From contig JBKKCR010000225.1 of NCBI GenBank assembly GCA_046712825.1, positions 1 through 14,180 of the forward strand: a stretch of 14,180 nucleotides of DNA, given 5' to 3'. The notes under the pieces were generated by a model. The model made no database searches, had not been told where the DNA came from, and saw nothing but the letters and a program-made list of their open reading frames with translations. A program made the position numbers and the translations under genes. Each line of letters starts with the position of its first letter. The first letter of the stretch is position 1. This DNA is from DATFGK01 sp046712825 (lineage in GTDB: Bacteria > Actinomycetota > AC-67). This document shows, in pieces, positions 7,180 to 13,961 of the stretch.

Positions 7180-10100
7180 TCAGCCGTCCTCGGACTCAAG
7201 CGAGCGTGCCCGCTCGATCAGCTCGCGGGCGCGATCGAGGTCTCCCGCGCACTCGAGCGCTTCGGCGGCGAGCCTCAGCGAGGCGATCGTCTCGGTGGTG
7301 ATCGCCATCTCGCCGAACAGCGCGGCGGCATCCTCGGCCAGTTCGATCGTCTCGCGGTAACGGCTCTGTCGCATGCGGATAACCGCGAGGGTGCGCGTGG
7401 CGTCGGCGATCGTATGACCGTGCTGGATCGACCGCGCGAGCTCGAGCGCCTTCAGGCACCAGATCTCCGCTTCGTCGAGCTCTCCGGACGCGACGAGCTT
7501 CTCCGCCAGGTTCCCGTATCCGATCACGCGGCCGGTCCCGCCGCCGACCCGTTCGAACTGCTCGATCGCGCGCCGGTCGCACGCGATGGCCGCGGCCGGC
7601 TCTCCGCGATCGAGCTCGACCATCCCGAGGTTGATCAGGCACGCGCCGATCTCCTCCGCACTGCCGACCCGCTCGGCGAGCGCGAGCCCTTGACGGAGTG
7701 CGTCGGCCGCAGCGTCGAGGCTCCCGAGCCGATGATAAGCGGCGGACACGACCCGGAACGCCGTCGTAGTACCGCGCAGATCCTGTGCTTCTTCGAAGAT
7801 CTTCTGGGCGACGAGGCCGTGCTCGAGGGCTTCGTTCGGACGACGCTCCGCCGTCTCGGCTCGCGCCAGCGCGAGGAGCAGCATCCCTACGACATCGTTG
7901 CGCCTGTTCCCGGCGGCGTCGAGACCGGCCTGCAGACTCTGGATCGCCTCGGGGTAGCGTCCGGCCGCGGCCAGCGTTGCTCCCTCCTCGAGCAGCAGGC
8001 GGGATAACTCCATGACCGCGAAATCTCCGTGCGCGATACGCTCGCTGATCAGCATCAGGGCGGGCTCGTACTCTCCTCTTGTGCGATGGGTCGCGGCGGC
8101 GCCGCACCAGGCCCGGATGTCCTGCCCGACCTCTCGAACCTCGGCGAAGGAGGTCAGAGCTTTCTCGTAGCGGCCCGAGAGCTGATACGTGTCGGCGAGA
8201 TCGAGCGCGATCGACGGCCATCGTGTCTGGTCCTCGCGGGCGACCTCGACCGCGCGCTCGAGATGCTCGATCGCGACCTCGTTGGCGAATAACCTCTTCG
8301 CGCGCTCACCGGCACGGATGAGGACGTCGACCGCTTCCAACCCCGCACCGCCGAGATAGAGGTGTCGTGCCAGCAGGTCGACGATGTCGTCGCCTTCGCC
8401 GTACAACTGCTTCCCGGCGCGCGCGAGCTTGAGGTGCAGATCCCGGCGGCGTCGACGCAGAAGCCTGGCGTAGGCGACGTCCTGCACGAGTGCGTGACGG
8501 AAGCTCAGGACATCCGGATCGTCGGCCGGGTCGAGGAATCCGCCGTCGACGAGCGTGTCGAGCTTGCGCTCCAGATCGGGCTGGTCGTCGAGGACCGCTC
8601 TCAGCAGCGGCACCAAGATCCGCCGGCCGATGACCGATCCGACCTGCAGCACGCCGGCTACGTCCGGGGCCAGGAGGTCGATCCGTCCCGAGACGACCCC
8701 CTCGACGGTCGGCGGCACGGTTGCGGAGTCGAAGTCGGTCCGCATCCGCCACCCGCCGTCGGCGCGGAACAATGTGCCGCTCTCCTCGAGGGTTCTCACG
8801 AGCGCTTCCACGAAGAACGGGTTGCCGGCCGCACGCTCCGCGACGAACGGCGCCAGCTCGACCGGCGGCGCCGATCCGAGGATCGACTCGATGAGCGCGG
8901 GGATGTGATCGGGGCCCAGGCCTTCGAGCCGGATCATGCAGCGGGCTTCCTCGGGGAGGCCGTCCACGATCTCCTGGAGCGCGGGAGCCGCTTCATTCCG
9001 GCCGCTCACAAGCAGGGCAACGGGAACGCGCCCCAGCGTGTGCGCGAGGTCCCGGGTCAGCTCGATCGACGACTGATCCGCCCAGTGGAAATCCTCGATC
9101 ACGATGACGACGCGCCCCTGACGCGCGACGGCCTCCGCCCAGCGCGCCACGGCGGCGTGCAACTCCCGCTTGAATGCCTCGGGCTCCAGCTCGGTGGCAG
9201 GATCGTCGCATCCTTCGGGCACGGGGACGCCCATCAGCCGCGCCAGGAATGCGGCGGTGTCGCCCGCGCCGATCCGTCGCAGTGCTTTGTCGAGCATGGA
9301 CGAGGCTTGTTCCGGCGCATCGCTCCGCTCGATCCCGGCGAACCCGCGGAGCAGTTCGGCGTAGGGCCAGTAGGCGAGACCGCTTCCGTAGGAGACGCAG
9401 TGCGTCGGCTGCCACACCATGCTCCGTTGTCGCGCGTGTCGCTCGATCTCCTCGGTGAGACGGGTCTTGCCGACGCCGGGCTCGCCGACGAGCGCGATCA
9501 GGCTCGAGCGCCCTTCGCGCAGACGCGCGAGCACACGCTCCGCTGAATCCAGTTCCTTCTCGCGACCGATCAGCGGAAGCGCCTCGCGGGCCGCGCGCCC
9601 GCGACCGCGGTCGGTTCGTCGCCGTTCGCCGAGGAGCCGCCAGGCGTTCACCGGCTGCGCCTTGCCTTTGAGGGTGAGCTCGCCGACGTTCTCGAACTCG
9701 AACCGGTCGCGGGTCACCGCGTGGGTCGTCTCGCCGACGTAGATCTCGCGAAGCGGCGCCGAGGATTCGAGGCGTTGCGCGAGATTCACCGCATCGCCCA
9801 GGACGTCGTAGAGCATGCGGACGTCGCTGCCGACCAGCCGTCCCGCCGCGTAACCGGTGTTCACGCCGATGTGGATCTCCATGTGCCGCGCGACGGGGAG
9901 CAGATCAGGCCGGATCCGATCGAGCGTCTGGCGCATCTCGAGCGACGCCAGGAGCGCGCGAGCGGCGTCGTCCTCATGGCTGACCGGCGCGCCGAAGAGC
10001 GCGAGCAACGCGTCGCCGGCGAACTTGGAGATGAAGCCTTCGTACTTCGCGACGACCTCACTGAGCGCCATGATGATCGGGTCGATGGCTTCGACGAGGC

Positions 10101-10371
10101 CGTCGGGGTCGAGGGTGTCGGCGAGCGCCGTGAAGCCGGAAAGATCCGCGAACACCGCGGTGACGAGCCGGCGCTCCTCTGCCGCCTGCTCGGCCTCCTG
10201 GATGTGGCGGGCGAGCATCCGCGACTCCAGCTTGCGCGCGACCTCCTCGGCGGCGGTACCGGTGGTTCGAGCGCCGACAAGCGCTCCGGCGAGGGGCGCG
10301 GCGCAGTGCCCGCAGAAGCGCATTTCCGCGGGATTCCATCCTCCGCACGCGGCACACGTGACGGTGTCCAC
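7180..10371 (-). CDS. Adenylate cyclase with zinc ribbon, AAA ATPase and TPR domains
   Basis: This 1063-residue protein starts at GTG (10371-10369), with GGGGGA 6 bases upstream. A zinc ribbon uses Cys6, Cys9, Cys20 and Cys23. The class III cyclase domain (about 67-250) has metal-binding Asp76 and Asp120, adenine-specifying Lys116 and Asp189, and transition-state Asn196 and Arg200. Their spacing matches active mycobacterial cyclases such as Rv1625c, so it should make cAMP from ATP. LPLIGREKELD then leads into an AAA/STAND ATPase with Walker A GEPGVGKT (296-303) and Walker B VVIVIEDFHWAD near 421-432. From about 640 the protein is helical, with TPR-like repeats to the end. The layout resembles multidomain actinobacterial cyclases and eukaryotic soluble cyclase. 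It has no membrane segment. The ATPase/TPR part probably senses a ligand or partner and gates the cyclase. Asp189 rather than Thr argues against the bicarbonate-responsive subclass. Confidence 0.93.
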   Translation of the reverse strand: MDTVTCAACGGWNPAEMRFCGHCAAPLAGALVGARTTGTAAEEVARKLESRMLARHIQEAEQAAEERRLVTAVFADLSGFTALADTLDPDGLVEAIDPIIMALSEVVAKYEGFISKFAGDALLALFGAPVSHEDDAARALLASLEMRQTLDRIRPDLLPVARHMEIHIGVNTGYAAGRLVGSDVRMLYDVLGDAVNLAQRLESSAPLREIYVGETTHAVTRDRFEFENVGELTLKGKAQPVNAWRLLGERRRTDRGRGRAAREALPLIGREKELDSAERVLARLREGRSSLIALVGEPGVGKTRLTEEIERHARQRSMVWQPTHCVSYGSGLAYWPYAELLRGFAGIERSDAPEQASSMLDKALRRIGAGDTAAFLARLMGVPVPEGCDDPATELEPEAFKRELHAAVARWAEAVARQGRVVIVIEDFHWADQSSIELTRDLAHTLGRVPVALLVSGRNEAAPALQEIVDGLPEEARCMIRLEGLGPDHIPALIESILGSAPPVELAPFVAERAAGNPFFVEALVRTLEESGTLFRADGGWRMRTDFDSATVPPTVEGVVSGRIDLLAPDVAGVLQVGSVIGRRILVPLLRAVLDDQPDLERKLDTLVDGGFLDPADDPDVLSFRHALVQDVAYARLLRRRRRDLHLKLARAGKQLYGEGDDIVDLLARHLYLGGAGLEAVDVLIRAGERAKRLFANEVAIEHLERAVEVAREDQTRWPSIALDLADTYQLSGRYEKALTSFAEVREVGQDIRAWCGAAATHRTRGEYEPALMLISERIAHGDFAVMELSRLLLEEGATLAAAGRYPEAIQSLQAGLDAAGNRRNDVVGMLLLALARAETAERRPNEALEHGLVAQKIFEEAQDLRGTTTAFRVVSAAYHRLGSLDAAADALRQGLALAERVGSAEEIGACLINLGMVELDRGEPAAAIACDRRAIEQFERVGGGTGRVIGYGNLAEKLVASGELDEAEIWCLKALELARSIQHGHTIADATRTLAVIRMRQSRYRETIELAEDAAALFGEMAITTETIASLRLAAEALECAGDLDRARELIERARSLESEDG

Positions 10372-10420
10372 CGCAGATCCCCCGATGGCGGCCTGGGGCA
10401 GAGAAATATCAGCCCATCCG

Positions 10421-10429
10421 AGGCTAGCA
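10421..10429 (-). promoter_or_regulatory. Candidate extended -10 promoter of the cyclase gene
   Basis: On the minus strand TGCTAGCCT matches the extended -10 form TGnTAnnnT. It would start transcription near 10414, giving a leader of about 43 bases with the GGGGGA ribosome site. No -35 hexamer is obvious, which fits an extended -10 promoter. A second weaker box (GATATT, 10410-10405) is also possible. Confidence 0.4.
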
Positions 10430-10445
10430 CCTCGATCCGGTCACG

Positions 10446-10461
10446 CGGTCCTGCCGGACCG
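10446..10461. repeat. Small inverted repeat between methyltransferase and cyclase genes
   Basis: CGGTCC-TGCC-GGACCG forms a perfect 6-base stem with a 4-base loop. It overlaps the left arm of the CRP-like palindrome by three bases, so the two hairpins cannot form together in RNA. It lacks a T-run on either strand and is not a standard intrinsic terminator. Confidence 0.45.
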
Positions 10462-10480
10462 TGTGGACAATGTCACACGG
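10459..10480. promoter_or_regulatory. CRP/GlxR-like operator palindrome upstream of the cyclase gene
   Basis: The core TGTGG-ACAATG-TCACA (10462-10477) matches the CRP-family consensus TGTGA-N6-TCACA at 9 of 10 fixed bases. The symmetry extends outward as CCGTGTG (10459-10465) and CACACGG (10474-10480). It lies 87 bases upstream of the adenylate cyclase start and 14 bases beyond the methyltransferase stop. Its centre is about 55 bases upstream of the start predicted from the extended -10 box. A cAMP-CRP site here would make the cyclase gene autoregulated. As an RNA hairpin it could also sit downstream of the methyltransferase gene, but no T-run follows it. Confidence 0.5.
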
Positions 10481-10494
10481 CGGGAGAGCTGGAA

Positions 10495-11148
10495 TCAGCG
10501 GACGCGGAGCGCCGTCATCACGCCGTCGCGTGTGGGGATGATGACCGACAGGAAATCGGGGTCCTCGGCCACGAGCTGGTTGTGCTCTTTGATCGCCTCT
10601 GTCCAGCCGGGACGGACGTCGTCATCGACCCCGTCCTCGGCGACCCGGCCGCTCCAGAGCACGTTGTCGCACAGGTAGAGTCCGCCGGGCCGCACGCGTT
10701 CGCGGGCCGCGCGCCACGCATCCGGGTAGCCGTGCTTGTCGATGTCGTTGTAGACGACGTCGAATGTGCCCGGCGTCGCGGCGAGCATCTCGACCGCGTC
10801 GCCGACGTGGTACCGCACCCGGCCCCACGATCCCGCCCGGGAAAGGTAGGTGGCGGCCTTCTTCTCGTTCTCTGGGTCGCCGTCGGTGCAATGGACTTCT
10901 CCCGCCGGGCCCACCGCCCGCGAGAACCAGTACGCGGAGTAGCCGTACCCGGAGCCCAGTTCGAAGACGCGTCGCGCGCCGATCGCGCGAGCGAGGAGCT
11001 CGACGGTCACGCCGACCATCCGTCCGATGATCGGGAAGCCGCGCTCCTCACCTTCCTTCTCCATCTCGAGGAGGACCTCCTCGTCGTGACGGGTCAGCAA
11101 GGAACGCATGTATCGCTCGACGTCGGCGTTGACGATCTGCAGGGTCAT
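10495..11148 (-). CDS. Catechol-type O-methyltransferase (SAM-dependent, family 3)
   Basis: This 217-residue protein starts at the ATG at 11148, with GGGAGG ending 4 bases upstream; the longer open frame upstream lacks family similarity. The SAM-binding loop is FELGSGYGY (62-70), and the acidic end of beta-2 is CTDGDPEN (87-94). The metal and catalytic set seen in catechol O-methyltransferase is present: Asp135 and Lys138 in NDIDKHGY, and Asp161-Asn162 in LCDNVLWSG. It should transfer a methyl group from SAM to a hydroxyl of a catechol-like or other small phenolic substrate, using a divalent metal, in the cytoplasm. The length is typical of bacterial family members. It is divergent from the HAD gene and lies upstream of the cyclase gene on the same strand, with 123 bases between them. 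The substrate is unknown. Confidence 0.92.
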   Translation of the reverse strand: MTLQIVNADVERYMRSLLTRHDEEVLLEMEKEGEERGFPIIGRMVGVTVELLARAIGARRVFELGSGYGYSAYWFSRAVGPAGEVHCTDGDPENEKKAATYLSRAGSWGRVRYHVGDAVEMLAATPGTFDVVYNDIDKHGYPDAWRAARERVRPGGLYLCDNVLWSGRVAEDGVDDDVRPGWTEAIKEHNQLVAEDPDFLSVIIPTRDGVMTALRVR

Positions 11149-11175
11149 CGGGCCTCCCGGTCGGAGTCTGCCGGC

Positions 11176-11181
11176 ATCGTA
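11176..11181 (-). promoter_or_regulatory. Candidate -10 box for the O-methyltransferase
   Basis: On the minus strand TACGAT fits TANNNT and would start transcription near 11169. That gives a leader of about 20 bases that holds the GGGAGG ribosome site. It lies where the -35 region of the opposing HAD promoter would be. Confidence 0.4.
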
Positions 11182-11196
11182 GACCAGACCTTCCGA

Positions 11197-11202
11197 TAGA
11201 CT
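11197..11202 (+). promoter_or_regulatory. Candidate leaderless -10 box for the HAD/aminotransferase operon
   Basis: TAGACT fits TANNNT and ends 7 bases before the GTG at 11210, so transcription would start at the start codon. There is no ribosome binding site in the 7-base gap. This supports GTG 11210 as a leaderless start. Confidence 0.5.
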
Positions 11203-11209
11203 CGCGGCC

Positions 11210-11881
11210 GTGCCTGGAACGGAAGCCGCAGAGCTCGACGCCGCGATCTTCGACCTCGGCGGGGTTCTCACGACCCCGGTGCTCGAGTCGTTCGCGGACT
11301 TCGAGAAGGATCTGGGGCTACAACCCGGAGAGCTCGTCAAGACCTTCCGCGAGCACTACTCGAGTACCGACGGCTCCTCCGATTTCCATCTCCTCGAGAC
11401 CGGACAGATCACCGAGGCCGACTACTACCAACGGCTAGGCGTCAAGCTCGGCGAGATGGGCAGCACGATCACGATGCCGGAGGACCCGGCCGAGGTTCGC
11501 AAGAAGCTGTGGGGCCGGATCCGCCGCAACGACGAGATGATCGAGACCGCCCGGCGGATCAGCGAGCACTACAAGGTTGGGCTCCTCACCAACAATGTGA
11601 AGGAGTGGGGCGGCTGGCGCGAGTTCTACCCGACCGAGGTGTTCGAGGTCGTCGTCGACTCGAGCGAGGTGGGGATGCGCAAGCCCGACCCGCGCATCTA
11701 CCGGCTCACGTGCGAGCGGCTGGGCGTCGCGCCGGCGCGCGCGGCGTTCGTCGACGACATCGAGGACAACGTCGTCGGCGCGCGCAACGTGGGTCTGGTC
11801 GGAATCCGATTCACCACCAACGGCGAGGTGATGGACCGGCTACGTCCGCTGTTCCCGAAGGCATTCGCGACGGGGAACTGA
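11210..11881 (+). CDS. HAD-superfamily hydrolase, subfamily IA
   Basis: This 223-residue cytoplasmic hydrolase probably acts on a phosphorylated metabolite. Motif I is IFDLGGVL with nucleophile Asp15. Motif II is LLTNN (about 124-128). Motif III is Lys158 in MRKPDPRIY, and motif IV is FVDDIEDN with Asp182-Asp183. A helical cap occupies about residues 25-105, as in subfamily IA and the N-terminal domain of epoxide hydrolases. The second Asp of the usual DxD motif, normally the general acid/base, is Gly17 here. The same FDLG form occurs in YihX-type phosphatases, so the enzyme may still be active. The start is GTG with a leaderless -10 box. The aminotransferase gene begins 3 bases after the stop, so the two form an operon. 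The substrate is unknown. Confidence 0.9.
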   Translation: MPGTEAAELDAAIFDLGGVLTTPVLESFADFEKDLGLQPGELVKTFREHYSSTDGSSDFHLLETGQITEADYYQRLGVKLGEMGSTITMPEDPAEVRKKLWGRIRRNDEMIETARRISEHYKVGLLTNNVKEWGGWREFYPTEVFEVVVDSSEVGMRKPDPRIYRLTCERLGVAPARAAFVDDIEDNVVGARNVGLVGIRFTTNGEVMDRLRPLFPKAFATGN

Positions 11882-11884
11882 CGG

Positions 11885-13042
11885 GTGGCCGACGTCGGCA
11901 TCTCCGCCAAGGCCGCCTCGTTCACCGAGTCGGTGATCCGCGACATGACGAGGCTCGCGATCGCGCACGGCGCCATCAACCTCGCCCAGGGTTTCCCCGA
12001 CTTCGCGTGCCCGCAGGAACTCAAGGATGCCGCCAAGGATGCGATCGACGCCGACATCAACCAGTACGCGATCACGTGGGGCGCGCAGCGCTTCCGCGAG
12101 GCGATCGCCGGGAAGTTCGAGCGCACCTACGGCATGACCGTCGACCCGAACCGTCAGCTTTGCGTAACCTGCGGCTCGACCGAGGCGATGATCGCCGCGA
12201 TGCTCGCGATCGTCGACCCCGGCGATGAGGTCGTCGTCTTCGAGCCGTTCTACGAGAACTACGGGCCCGACGCGATCCTGTCAGGCGCGACGCCGCGCTA
12301 CGTCACCCTGCACGAGCCCGACTGGACCTTCGACGAGGGCGAGCTCGCCGCAGCATTCAACGATCGAACCCGCGGCATCATCCTCAACACGCCGAACAAC
12401 CCCACCGGCAAGGTCTTCACCCGCGCCGAACTGGAGACGATCGGCGCGCTCTGTCAGAAGTGGGGAGCGGTCGCGTTCACCGACGAGATCTACGAACACA
12501 TGACCTACGAAGGGCACGAGCACGTACCGCTGATCACGCTCCCCGGCATGGAAGACCGCACGGTGACGATCAACGCGCTGTCCAAGACCTACTCGGTCAC
12601 CGGCTGGCGGGTCGGCTGGACGACCGCGTCGCCTGAGCTGACCGACGGCATCCGCAAGGTTCACGACTTCCTGACGGTGGGGGCGGCGGCACCCCTGCAA
12701 GAGGCGGGCGCGGTGGCGATGGGCTTCCCTGAGTCGTATTACGCACGGCTGGCGCAGGAGTACCTGGAGCGGCGGGATCTGATGCTCGGCATCCTGGAGG
12801 GAGCCGGCTTCAAGACCTACAAGCCGTACGGCGCCTACTACATCATGACGGACATCTCGGGGCTGGGGTTCGACGACGACGTCACCGCGGCGCGTCATCT
12901 GACCAAGGAAGTCGGGGTCGCCTCGGTTCCGGGCTCGTCGTTCTACAGCAAGCCCGAGCTGGGCCGGACGAAGCTGCGGTTCTCGTTCTGCAAGAAATTG
13001 GAAACACTGAACGCCGCGGGCGAGCGACTCGCGCGCGCCTGA
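11885..13042 (+). CDS. Class I PLP-dependent aminotransferase
   Basis: This 385-residue aminotransferase of fold type I starts at GTG 11885, three bases after the HAD stop. Early features are INLAQGFPDF, then NQYAITWGAQRFREAIAGKF. Next come CGSTEAM, ILNTPNNPTGKVF, FTDEIYEH and the PLP-lysine motif NALSKTYSVTGWRVGW with Lys234. The C-terminal part has SFYSKPELGRTKLRFSFCKK, containing the Arg that binds the substrate carboxylate. The opening motif and NQY segment are typical of the group that includes kynurenine, methionine (YbdL) and N-succinyl-diaminopimelate (DapC) aminotransferases. It transfers an amino group to 2-oxoglutarate or a similar keto acid in the cytoplasm. The substrate cannot be settled from sequence or neighbours. 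No clear terminator follows the stop, and the next gene starts 121 bases on. Confidence 0.93.
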   Translation: MADVGISAKAASFTESVIRDMTRLAIAHGAINLAQGFPDFACPQELKDAAKDAIDADINQYAITWGAQRFREAIAGKFERTYGMTVDPNRQLCVTCGSTEAMIAAMLAIVDPGDEVVVFEPFYENYGPDAILSGATPRYVTLHEPDWTFDEGELAAAFNDRTRGIILNTPNNPTGKVFTRAELETIGALCQKWGAVAFTDEIYEHMTYEGHEHVPLITLPGMEDRTVTINALSKTYSVTGWRVGWTTASPELTDGIRKVHDFLTVGAAAPLQEAGAVAMGFPESYYARLAQEYLERRDLMLGILEGAGFKTYKPYGAYYIMTDISGLGFDDDVTAARHLTKEVGVASVPGSSFYSKPELGRTKLRFSFCKKLETLNAAGERLARA

Positions 13043-13153
13043 CCCGACCGTCACCGAAAGATTCATGCCCGTTACGTCCGTCTTGCGTTTTCCCACTCTT
13101 GTGCCGAGCGAGCCCGGCGAAGGATGATGCCCGCGACAGATCCGGGGCAGCCA

Positions 13154-13160
13154 GGGGAGG
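13154..13160 (+). promoter_or_regulatory. Ribosome binding site of the ParA-type gene
   Basis: GGGGAGG lies 3 bases before the GTG at 13164. It supports this start, where the family N-terminus (ARTIALANQKGG) begins. The 121-base gap from 13043 holds a T-rich patch (CTTGCGTTTTCCC) but no box I can call a promoter with confidence. Confidence 0.65.
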
Positions 13161-13163
13161 GCC

Positions 13164-13961
13164 GTGGCTCGGACCATCGCGCTCGCCAACCAAAAGGGTG
13201 GCGTGGCGAAAACCACTTCGACGCTCGCGCTCGGTGCTGCCTTCGCGCAGATGGGCAGCCGCGCATTACTCGTCGATCTCGACCCGCAAGGATGCCTGAC
13301 CTTTTCACTCGGGCTGGACTCGGACGCGCTCGACACGACGATCCACGATGTTCTGGTGGGCCGCGTCCCGCTCGGCAAGACGATCCATCAGCTCGCCGAG
13401 GTCGATCTCGTTCCCGCGAACATCGACCTCGCCGGCGCAGAGGCCTACCTGCTCACCCGAACCGGGCGTGAGTACGCGCTCCGCACTGCGCTCGAGGACG
13501 TGCAGATCCATTACGACTGGATCCTGCTCGACTGCCCGCCGTCGCTCGGCGTGATGACCATCAACGCCCTGACGGCGGCGGACGCGGTGATCATCCCGAT
13601 GCAGTGTGAAGCGCTAGCGCATCGGGGCGTCGGTCAGCTGTTGGAGACGATCGACGACGTTCGGCGCCTCACGAACAAGGGCCTCGAGGTCATCGGGATC
13701 CTGCCCACGCTCTACGACTCACGCACGCAGCACGGCCAGGAGATCCTGGACGATGTCGGGAGGCGGTACCGCCTTCCTGTGCTTTCCCCACCCATCCGGA
13801 AATCGATCCGGTTCGCCGAGGCGCCCCGCTCGGGGCGGTCGATCCTCAAGTTCGCGCCGTCGCACGTGGGCGCCGAGGCGTACCGTCAGATCGCGAGGAG
13901 CATGCTCGATGCAGCGAACAACGGAGAACGGCGAGACGCGAACGACGCCGCGCAACGCTGA
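13164..13961 (+). CDS. ParA/Soj-family partition ATPase
   Basis: This 265-residue cytoplasmic ATPase has the deviant Walker A box KGGVAKTT with signature Lys11 and Lys16. Walker A' is LLVDLDPQG (Asp38, Asp40), and Walker B is WILLDCPPSLG (Asp123). The C-terminal part has VIGILPTLYDSRTQHGQEIL and IRKSIRFAEAPRSGRSI, as in Soj. ParA proteins dimerise on ATP, bind DNA nonspecifically and position chromosomes, plasmids or protein complexes. No ParB gene or parS-like 16-mer is visible, so it is not shown to be a chromosomal ParAB pair. It resembles the ParA-like gene that lies beside scpA and scpB in Mycobacterium (Rv1708). Its end overlaps the next gene by 53 bases in another frame. The family is certain; the exact role is inferred. 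Confidence 0.92.
   Translation: MARTIALANQKGGVAKTTSTLALGAAFAQMGSRALLVDLDPQGCLTFSLGLDSDALDTTIHDVLVGRVPLGKTIHQLAEVDLVPANIDLAGAEAYLLTRTGREYALRTALEDVQIHYDWILLDCPPSLGVMTINALTAADAVIIPMQCEALAHRGVGQLLETIDDVRRLTNKGLEVIGILPTLYDSRTQHGQEILDDVGRRYRLPVLSPPIRKSIRFAEAPRSGRSILKFAPSHVGAEAYRQIARSMLDAANNGERRDANDAAQR

Noticed and set aside
7171..7184. Bidirectional terminator between the converging genes
   Set aside because: Only four bases separate the two stops, and no hairpin with T-runs is visible across the junction.
8362..9546. Plus-strand open frame of 394 codons inside the cyclase gene
   Set aside because: It is antisense to the ATPase region, whose Walker motifs are clear. Its composition is typical of a GC-driven shadow frame.
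10459..10480. Rho-independent terminator for the methyltransferase gene
   Set aside because: The stem exists, but no T-run follows on the minus strand, and the match to a CRP-type site explains the symmetry better.
11149..11340. Longer N-terminus for the O-methyltransferase
   Set aside because: It would overlap the divergent HAD gene and its promoter, and the ATG at 11148 has a GGGAGG ribosome site.
13124..13471. Open frame starting at ATGATG upstream of parA
   Set aside because: AAGGATG looks like a start signal, but the frame runs through the parA gene out of phase and shows no domain.
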